Part shown: one piece after another, positions 57,101-64,000 of the stretch
Position numbering within the stretch: position 1 is the first letter of the stretch
How the letters are laid out: each line of letters opens with the position of its first letter
Origin: Cladophialophora immunda
Taxonomy: Eukaryota; Ascomycota; Eurotiomycetes; Chaetothyriales; Herpotrichiellaceae
NCBI RefSeq assembly: GCF_000835495.1
Contig: NW_015622547.1
Span: 2,418,001-2,482,000, forward strand
Reading direction: 5' to 3'
DNA: 64,000 nt
The notes under the pieces: model-generated
What the model was told of the DNA's origin: nothing
Database searches by the model: none
The model's input: only the letters and a program-made list of their open reading frames with translations
Translations under genes and position numbers: made by a program

Positions 57101-60100
57101 GTTGAGAGAGAGCATATTCTGGAGACATTCGACTGATTTATCGCTCTACCTTGATGAGGACCAGAGTGAGAAGATGGAACTTGGTCAAAGCCTAGCTCGA
57201 TATGCCATCGTCGACAACTCCAAGGACGACAAACGATACATGGTCTGGACCATTCATCACGTTCTCTACGATGGGTGGTCCGAGCCTCTGATACTCCAGA
57301 AAGTCAGCAATGCCCTGCGGGATGAGCAGACCGAGCCACAAGCTGAAATGAAGGACTTTGTCAGATATGTGCGAGACGTGAGTGAAGTCGAGGCTCAAGA
57401 GTTCTGGCGGCAAGAATTGGACGGAGCCGTTGGCCCTCAATTCCCGCGTCTGCCTTCTAGAGACTATTTGCCGACTCCCGACGGCATGCTTGAACATCAA
57501 TTTCGGCTGGAGACAAACCTTGGATCGACTTTCACAATAGCTACACTGATCCGTGGTGCATGGTCGCTCGTGATGTCACAGTATACAGGAAGCGACGACA
57601 TCGTTTTCGGCGAGACGCTCACAGGTCGAGACATTCCTTTAGCGAAGGTCGAAAGCATCGAAGGCCCATTGATCGCGACTTTACCGTTGCGCATACGTAT
57701 CAACCGAACGAGCTCTGTACAATCTTACCTACAAACGGTGCAGGAAGCCGTACTTGTGCGTACACCATACCAACATGTCGGAATGCAAAACATCAGAAAG
57801 GTTAGTCGGGATGCTCAACACGCATGCGAAACCGGTACGGGTCTAGTCATCCAACCAGAGCCAGAGTACGTGGGCACCGAACTTGGATTTGGGCAGACAG
57901 ATATCGTCCATGAAGCGCTACATTTTAACCCGTATCCACTTATGTTGGCCTTTGGAACACAAAAAGGCAGTTTGAGGGTCTGCGCGAGCTTCGACACCGG
58001 CCTGATTGACGTCGCACAAATGAAACGAGTACTCGCGCAGCTAGAGACGGCTTGCTTGCAGCTAATGAAGGATCCTCTCCGAAGACTCAATGAAATATCT
58101 TGTCTGCCCGAAACGGAACTCGACCAGATCTGGCGCTGGAACAAAATCCCTCCATTGTCCTTGGACAAGTCATCCGGCAGGCTTCGAGCAGATGCAAGTA
58201 TCGATCAAGGATCAACATATCCTCCTGCGGTGGTATCTTGGGTATGTAACCCACAAAATCCGTCTCTCTTGTCGCCCATTGGCAGTATTGGCGAGCTTTG
58301 GCTGGAAGGGTCTTTCTTTGCAGCTGATAACACTTCATCTCCCACCTGGCTCCTGGCTGGAAGCTCCACTTGTGCTGGTCGATCCGGAACAGTGCAACCG
58401 ACCGGCGACTTGGTCCAGTTACAGGACGACAGCAGCCTCGTTTTCATCGGTCGAAAGGAGAATCGCTCAACAATCCAAGGCCACGTAATGGACATCGCAG
58501 ACCTCGAAGCTCATGTCACCAATTATCTTCCGTCAACAACCCGCGCCGCCGCCGCCGTATTCCAATCGCCACCGGACGGGAATCAGCAGTCAGCCGAGCA
58601 TGAATTGGTCGTTTTCGTCGAGCAGCAGCCCTCTCAGGAGGAGCATGTTCCGCTCATGGCAGCGAAACATGACATGACTTACGATGCACCCGGGCCATCC
58701 AGATTGCACCTAACTGTCCATGCGACAATTCACCTCGGCCTTGCCATTGCCCTAAAAAAGCTTGACAAATTCATCCAAGATTCTCTCCCACCATACATGC
58801 TTCCCTCTGCGTATATCGTGGTTGACAAAATACCGACCGAGATGGGACGGCCTGATCATAAGCTGTTGAACCAGATAGCATCGAGAATTCCTAGGTCTGT
58901 CCTCACAACCCTACAGGAAAGCTTGAAGGAGGTATGGAAGACCACCACCACGCAGACAAGCTTGACCACCCCAGAGAACATCGTGCGCTCTGCCTGGGCG
59001 AAGATACTGAGAATAAGTCCAGACAAGATTGACCTGGACGACAACTTCTTCCGCCTCGGAGGGGACTCGGTGCTGGCCATGAAATTGGCATCGAGTCTTC
59101 GGGTTCAGGGACACACTTTGACAGTGGCCGACATCTTCCAGAACATGAAGCTTCGCGACGCAGCTAGAGTGTTGAGAGTGGACCAAGTATCCGTGGAGAA
59201 GACGCCGGATTACAAGCCATTCTCGATGCTTGACGGGGTGGACGTGGGCCTGTTCCTGTCCGACGTGGTGCGGCCGAAGCTCGCTGACCCGCGCTGGACC
59301 ATCCAGGATGTCATGCCAGTGACCGAGTCTCAAGCGATCGATGTCAGGGCAACAATTCAGGTCCCGCGGACATCCATCCAATACACCATGTTGTACTTTG
59401 AGAAGGGCCTCAATCTGGACAATCTGATCCGCGCCTGCAACAAGTTGGTCACGACTCACGACATTCTGCGCACTGTCTTTATCGAGCACGAGTCGTCGCT
59501 GTTTCAAACTGTCCTGGACGAGCTGGAATCTCCCGTGTCCACGCACCAATCCGAAGGAGATCTTGAACAATACGTCGTCGCACTCTGCAAGACGGACATA
59601 GAATCAGACCTGCGCCTGGGGACACCTTTCCTCAAGATGTTCCATGTTAAGGGTCCGGACGGCAAAGGCTGCCTCATCATAAGACTATCCCATGCTCAAT
59701 ACGACGGCATCTCTCTGCCCAGGCTGCTTCGAGACCTGGAAACCTTATACGCAGGGGGAACGGTTGTCGACTTCAGGCCGTTCTCCGCCTACATGGCGCG
59801 CGTTGGCGACGGACGCGTCAAGGAACCGGCACTGAATTACTGGCGCACCCTTCTGCAGGGCTCCAAACTGTCGATTTTGGAGGGACCCTCAGCACAGCAC
59901 GCGACACGAGCGATGTTCCTCACCAAACCCGTCGACGCCGCTCGCCGTCCCGCGGAGATCACAACCGCGAGTCTCCTGGCCGGGGCATGGGCCCTCGTCT
60001 TGGCTCGCCGTCTGCAGCAACCCGATGTGACATTCGGCTGCATCACGTCAGGCCGCAACATGGACATGCAAGACGTGGAGAAGGTCATGGGCCCGTGCTA

Positions 60101-60551
60101 CCAGTTCACCCCGGTGCGAGTCCCATTCGAGGCGGGATGGACGGCGATGGACCTGCTGCGCTTCGTGCAGAGGCAGAGTGCCGAGTCTGCGGCCAATGAC
60201 TTTGTCGGGTTTGGAGAGATACTCAGAAGCTGCAATACGCAATGGTCGTTGCCGGAGTCGTCGTCGTCACGACACTTCTTCTTCGACTCTGTCGTCCATC
60301 ACCAGGATTTCGAGGACTACGACACGATACCCTTTGCGGGAGAGACGTGCAGGGTGGAGATCCAGAACCCGCACGGCGACGCGGCCCATCCGCTGAAGGC
60401 CGTCTCGTTCGTCCAGAGTGGGCAGACGCACGTCGGCGTGGTCGGCAGTGAACGTGACCAAGCCTTGATCGAGGCGCTCCTCGCCGAACTGGCTGCGGCT
60501 GTCGAAGAGGTTTCTGCCCATCGACCGGAGATCCTCCGGCTCAATGGCTGA
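54187..60551 (+). CDS. sidD: SidD/NPS6-type nonribosomal peptide synthetase (fusarinine synthetase)
   Basis: NRPS of 2104 residues with two exons (54187-54648, 54699-60551; intron 50 nt). It links N5-acyl-N5-hydroxyornithine units by ester bonds into fusarinine. Layout: an N-terminal ~200-residue region; A1 with IFTSGSTGVPKGV (~385), GYGPSECTIG (~518), YKTGDLGKYD (~615) and SGKTDRKRLR (~742); T1 DNFFALGGDSLMAM (~809); C1 with IHHVLYDGW (~1007); a shortened second A remnant (~1335-1545) keeping TGDLVQ and FIGRKENRS but lacking the AMP loop; T2 DNFFRLGGDSVLAM (~1609); C2 with SHAQYDGISL (~1819). This A-T-C-(A*)-T-C plan is that of SidD/NPS6. Both carrier serines are present. The ABC gene is divergent; the enzyme is expected to be cytosolic. 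Confidence 0.95.
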
Positions 60552-60682
60552 TTACCTGACTGGCGAATTGATTGGCGCAGAGTAGCTTGCTTGCTTTACG
60601 GGACATATACATATGCTCTTGGTAGTGAGTGACCGGTATGAGATCTCGTTCCTCCGTTCTTTAGCAATGGCTTCCTGCAAGA

Positions 60683-60750
<68 letters not shown>

Positions 60751-61999
60751 TATATGCACGCCGAAATGTGCTTCGTCCGCTATCTTTGTCGTTCAGGAAG
60801 AGGAGCCAGGCCGCTTCAATCGGGCACGTAACGGAGCGTTGAGGGAGCTGTGACTCAATAGAGAAACATGATGAATTCTGTTGAGGTAATTAATGGTCAG
60901 AGGGCTACTAGTCTGGCCACGCTGTCAGTCCTAAATATGTGACACGCTCGACATGCAGCACATATTGCACGTAACGGTGCTAGCAAGGCTGGCGATGCTG
61001 GCGAGGCTGCATCTTTGAAACAATCCCCCACACGCCAAGTCCCTCGTACTCCGTACGTCTACTCGGTATGTACTGCGAGCTGTTTACCGTCTCTCGCCAT
61101 TTCCTTGTCTTGACAGTTGGTCATTGCCTGTCCAAAAGGATGACGATATCTACACAATCAAGGTGTGGATCAAATCATTGGGCACGGGAACATTATCTGC
61201 CTTGCTATGGAATCTCAACGACAATGTGGAAAAGCTTGTCACATGGTTGGACGACAGGACCAAGTTGAAATACAAGACAAAGGTGGTGATGAGCTCGTGG
61301 TCGAGCTGCCCAAACTCCTTCGGCGCGAGCTGTATCTTGCAGTCGCCCACCAGCGGCCAAAATATTCCTTCGCTGATCAGGCCCTGTACCTGTACGAGCA
61401 GCTGTGTGTGTGGTGGCCACTGCCACGGCCTGACAGCGGCTTCTACGAATCAGCATCAGAGGCGGCCCTCCCGTGGCTCGTGCTACTCAAGCCCGTTCTC
61501 TCGGCTCTCCAGACGTTCTACGCCGTGGCTCCCTCCTGCCTCGACGCCTTCCCGTGCTCGCGGATAGATGAGGGGAAGTCGACCGGACGGGTGGGCTGGT
61601 GGGCTGGTAAGCAACGAAACCGCCTGCTCAGGCTTTAAAGGCAAGGCTGAAGGGTATCTATGGCTGCAGTGTTCCGGTGGTTCCGCACGACCAGGTGCAA
61701 GGGCGCAGAGAGATGATCCGAGCATCTTCTGCTCAGGGGAAATGTACGTGCCTGGTCTCATGGGACGGAAGACGCGAGAGATTCTCTGCTCGTTACAAGG
61801 AAGGTTGTTCTGCGATCCGGTCATAGAACCCCGGTCGGCTCTCGACCATAATCTCGCCCACCATCAATGCTCGATCGACGCGCAACATTATTAGATCCTA
61901 CGGGGTGTTTCAGGAAGCATGGAGCCTGGAAGAGCGCAACTCGACTTGAAAAGCGAGGGAGAATTCCAGTCAGACAGTCTTTGTACAGATTGGCAGCCC
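60552..61999. other. Gene-poor right flank of the cluster
   Basis: Convergent with the DUF3433-type gene. It holds the TG microsatellite, a TACTCCGTA word near 61048, and overlapping frames at 61124-61638. Those read YTIKVWIKSLGTGTLSALLW in one frame and DELVVELPKLLRRELYLAV in another, which may be decayed coding sequence but match no family I can name. Confidence 0.4.
60684..60747. repeat. Dinucleotide microsatellite (TG)32
   Basis: 64 uninterrupted bases of TG about 130 bases after the sidD stop. It is likely to vary in length between strains. Confidence 0.99.
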
Positions 62000-64000
62000 T
62001 CATTTGGCCATTCCAGTGGAGTTCTGGACACCAATGCCAAATCGTGCGCCTTCCTTGTCCGCTGCTCTGTCAAATCGCCATCTGGACTTCGTCGACGCGA
62101 GAACTTCTCCCTTCGCAGCTGGGAACCACCAACCCATCGCAAAGACTCGGTCGGCAAACACACGATTCAACTGTTGATCGGTCATGAACTCTGCGCCCAC
62201 AGGGTTGACATCCCTGGAACAGACAGAGTCTCCGGCGAGGAAGCTCATCATGCCGGCAATAGTGCACGGGTTGTGAGGCAACGATCTACGAATGTTCCAT
62301 ATCGGCAGCGTTGCGTACGCCAGGAGGCTGCAGAGGATCATCGTTCCTAGAATGGCTTGAAGTGCAATCTTGGACGAGTTGTTCTGTATCAGGCGAAGAC
62401 CGGTGCCGCTATAGAAGGTAGCATTGTAGACAGGGGCTCGAGCACCAGTGGCGTACGCTTCGCGCATGTTGGCGTTGATGTACAAGGCCATATACTTCCG
62501 GTAGAGATGCTGGGTCGCGGTGAAGAAGCGCGACTGATTTTCAACCCCCATCAGATCTTCGGGGTCAATGCCCGATCCGCCGAGAATCATGGTTTGGAAG
62601 AAAGACTCGACGGACGAGCTGCCCGAGTACCCAGTCGCCGGAGTAGTATGTAATGGCTCCAAATCAGCGTATAGTAGCGACGCACGCGCGGGATGATCCC
62701 CCTGGGGAGGTCCAGTCTGCCAGAGGGGCAGGTTGTCGGCGATCAGTTCGGCAGTGTAGAGCTGTGCTTTGGATTTAACGGTTCTTCTTGTGCTCTCATC
62801 AACGGTGGGTGGCCGCGAAGGATCGGCTTTCATGCTCGGAGGCAGGAAAGCAACCGTAGCATCGACTTCCTCGATATCCTGCCAGCACATCATCGTGGTC
62901 ACGTTCAAAGGTGCCGTGTCGTTCACCCGGAGATGGCCAAAATAGAATCCAATCGTCGGGCAATCTTCGGAGTACCACCCTTGCCTTTTAGACCAAAATG
63001 TCAGCCAAATACCGCTCGCGTAAGCACCTGCTCCGTCGTTGGGCAGTAGTAACAAAGGGGCGTAAAGCTGGTCAGCACATTTAGCCGAGATGTTGGTCTG
63101 GAACAACATCGTAGCCAAACAGCTTTGACCCTCGCACGAGTAGGCAGAATCCGTGACGTTGGCAGTGACTTTTTCAGGCGGAACGAAAACACAGTCCAAC
63201 GAAGCTCGGGTAGCTGGCAGCGTGACTGTGACCCCCTCATCGGTCACGTTATCGACTTGTGTAGATGCAGGAATAGTGAACTCGGGGAAAGCAAGTTCGT
63301 CGAATGTAAATGGTGGGTATGGGGCCCCTTGCTGCTCAATCAAGCCCAGTGATATTCCCGCCGTCCCGTCCGACGTGGCGCCATCGTAGGATGTCCAATT
63401 ACTGTTGACATGTGAAGTCACTCGCACAGAACCCAATGTGGGGATCTCATATGGTGTTATCTTATATAGCGCGGCGACAATGATGGTGAGGAATGGTGCA
63501 AGGAACCTAGTCACCGACGAAAAAGAAAGACTCGGGTTCATGTCCCAGGCTCCCGCAAACAGATTCCTCAAAGGCATGTGGGCCAGCGGGCTGTCCGCGG
63601 TTGGCCTCCAACGGTGGGAAGCCCCAGATTGTAACTTGGCGAACGGGCTGAATATCGATATGGCCGAGTCCACACTCTGAGACATGGTTGATATAAGTAT
63701 CATGACGCATGCCGGAACGATTGTAGACAAGAGATGCGCAATGCTGCTTGACATCGAAATAGAGCAGATACCGCCAGTGTCGGCTGATTTTCCCTGCAGC
63801 ACTTCGAGGACAATCACTACACCAGCCGGCGTGATGAAGTTCAGAGCCATGAAGCGCCACGAAATAGCAAATGGCTGCCAATATGGACGGTCTTGGGTGG
63901 CCGGCTGACGACCATTTGCGGGCTTTCCTAGCTGAGGTTCCACCACCACTCTCGGAGAGTCGGTGTCGTCGACCACGGTGCACCTGAACGTCCTCGGCGC
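62000..64000 (-). CDS. DUF3433-type membrane protein, 5' end truncated by window edge
   Basis: The open frame runs from the right edge to a stop at 62000, more than 660 residues. The first visible codons (APRTFRCTVVDDTD) are internal or spliced, because the in-window 'start' would be a GTG. The features fit the fungal DUF3433 family: the opening W-x-PF segment (YWQPFAISWRFMALNFITPA), hydrophobic helices (SIAHLLSTIVPACVMILIST), ISIFSPFAKLQSG, a large Asn-glycosylation-rich extracellular-type domain, then a last helix (TMILCSLLAYATLPIWNIRR) followed by LPHNPCTIAGMMSFLAGDSV and VFAMGWWFPA. It is probably a plasma-membrane or vacuolar protein of unknown function. Family members are often ~1200 residues with two such units, so more may lie beyond the edge. 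Confidence 0.82.
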   Translation of the reverse strand, partial: APRTFRCTVVDDTDSPRVVVEPQLGKPANGRQPATQDRPYWQPFAISWRFMALNFITPAGVVIVLEVLQGKSADTGGICSISMSSSIAHLLSTIVPACVMILISTMSQSVDSAISIFSPFAKLQSGASHRWRPTADSPLAHMPLRNLFAGAWDMNPSLSFSSVTRFLAPFLTIIVAALYKITPYEIPTLGSVRVTSHVNSNWTSYDGATSDGTAGISLGLIEQQGAPYPPFTFDELAFPEFTIPASTQVDNVTDEGVTVTLPATRASLDCVFVPPEKVTANVTDSAYSCEGQSCLATMLFQTNISAKCADQLYAPLLLLPNDGAGAYASGIWLTFWSKRQGWYSEDCPTIGFYFGHLRVNDTAPLNVTTMMCWQDIEEVDATVAFLPPSMKADPSRPPTVDESTRRTVKSKAQLYTAELIADNLPLWQTGPPQGDHPARASLLYADLEPLHTTPATGYSGSSSVESFFQTMILGGSGIDPEDLMGVENQSRFFTATQHLYRKYMALYINANMREAYATGARAPVYNATFYSGTGLRLIQNNSSKIALQAILGTMILCSLLAYATLPIWNIRRSLPHNPCTIAGMMSFLAGDSVCSRDVNPVGAEFMTDQQLNRVFADRVFAMGWWFPAAKGEVLASTKSRWRFDRAADKEGARFGIGVQNSTGMAK

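Noticed and set aside
1..64000. CRISPR arrays, bacterial operons, ribosome-binding sites, rRNA genes
   Set aside because: No regularly spaced direct repeats or rRNA-like sequence; spliceosomal introns show the DNA is nuclear fungal.

Overview
This is a gene-dense window from a filamentous ascomycete (Pezizomycotina). Introns are short (mostly 49-97 nt) with GT...CTRAY...AG signals. Families present include Zn2Cys6 activators, RTA1, SIT transporters, DUF3433 and a hydroxamate-siderophore NRPS, all typical of that group. A class within Pezizomycotina cannot be assigned safely. All gene models were assembled by hand from reading frames and splice signals; every complete multi-exon model sums to a whole number of codons.

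Bases 1-31966 are mostly household and accessory genes: a left-truncated Pro/Ser-rich protein, a 10-exon zinc alcohol dehydrogenase with a 12-nt microexon, two BTB/POZ proteins, a nuclear Myb-like/DUF7626-type protein, a C-terminally membrane-anchored protein, an AT-hook acidic protein, a small membrane protein, the Pol III initiation factor BRF1, a PcaB/PurB-like lyase, a short-chain dehydrogenase, an orphan gene, an RTA1-like 7-TM protein, and a tail-to-tail Zn2Cys6 transcription factor. Bases 31967-34490 are gene-poor and hold a degenerate inverted duplication. An alpha-N-terminal protein methyltransferase (TAE1/NTM1 family) follows at 34491-35330.

Bases 36335-60551 are a siderophore biosynthetic cluster of the fusarinine/TAFC type. 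It contains a SIT-family siderophore permease, a SidA-like N-monooxygenase with unusual active-site motifs, SidI (acyl-CoA ligase), SidH (enoyl-CoA hydratase), SidF (N5-hydroxyornithine acyltransferase), a full-length ABCB exporter, and SidD (NRPS, A-T-C-A*-T-C). SidI, SidH and SidF end in -PKL, -SKL and -AKL, matching the known peroxisomal location of the anhydromevalonyl branch. ATCWGATAA motifs, the site type of the iron repressor SreA, lie in three intergenic regions: 5' of the SidA-like gene, 5' of sidI, and between the ABC gene and sidD. The inferred flow is: N5-hydroxylation of ornithine, activation of mevalonate by SidI, dehydration by SidH, acyl transfer by SidF, ester-bond oligomerisation by SidD, and traffic through the two transporters. 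No SidG acetylase or SidJ esterase is visible.

The right end holds a gene-poor stretch with a (TG)32 microsatellite and a 5'-truncated DUF3433-type membrane protein. The most unusual item is the SidA-like gene. It lies inside the sidD cluster and has an intact spliced frame and conserved C-terminal blocks, but the FAD-binding GFGPxS motif reads GFDITG and the ornithine-pocket segment is changed.
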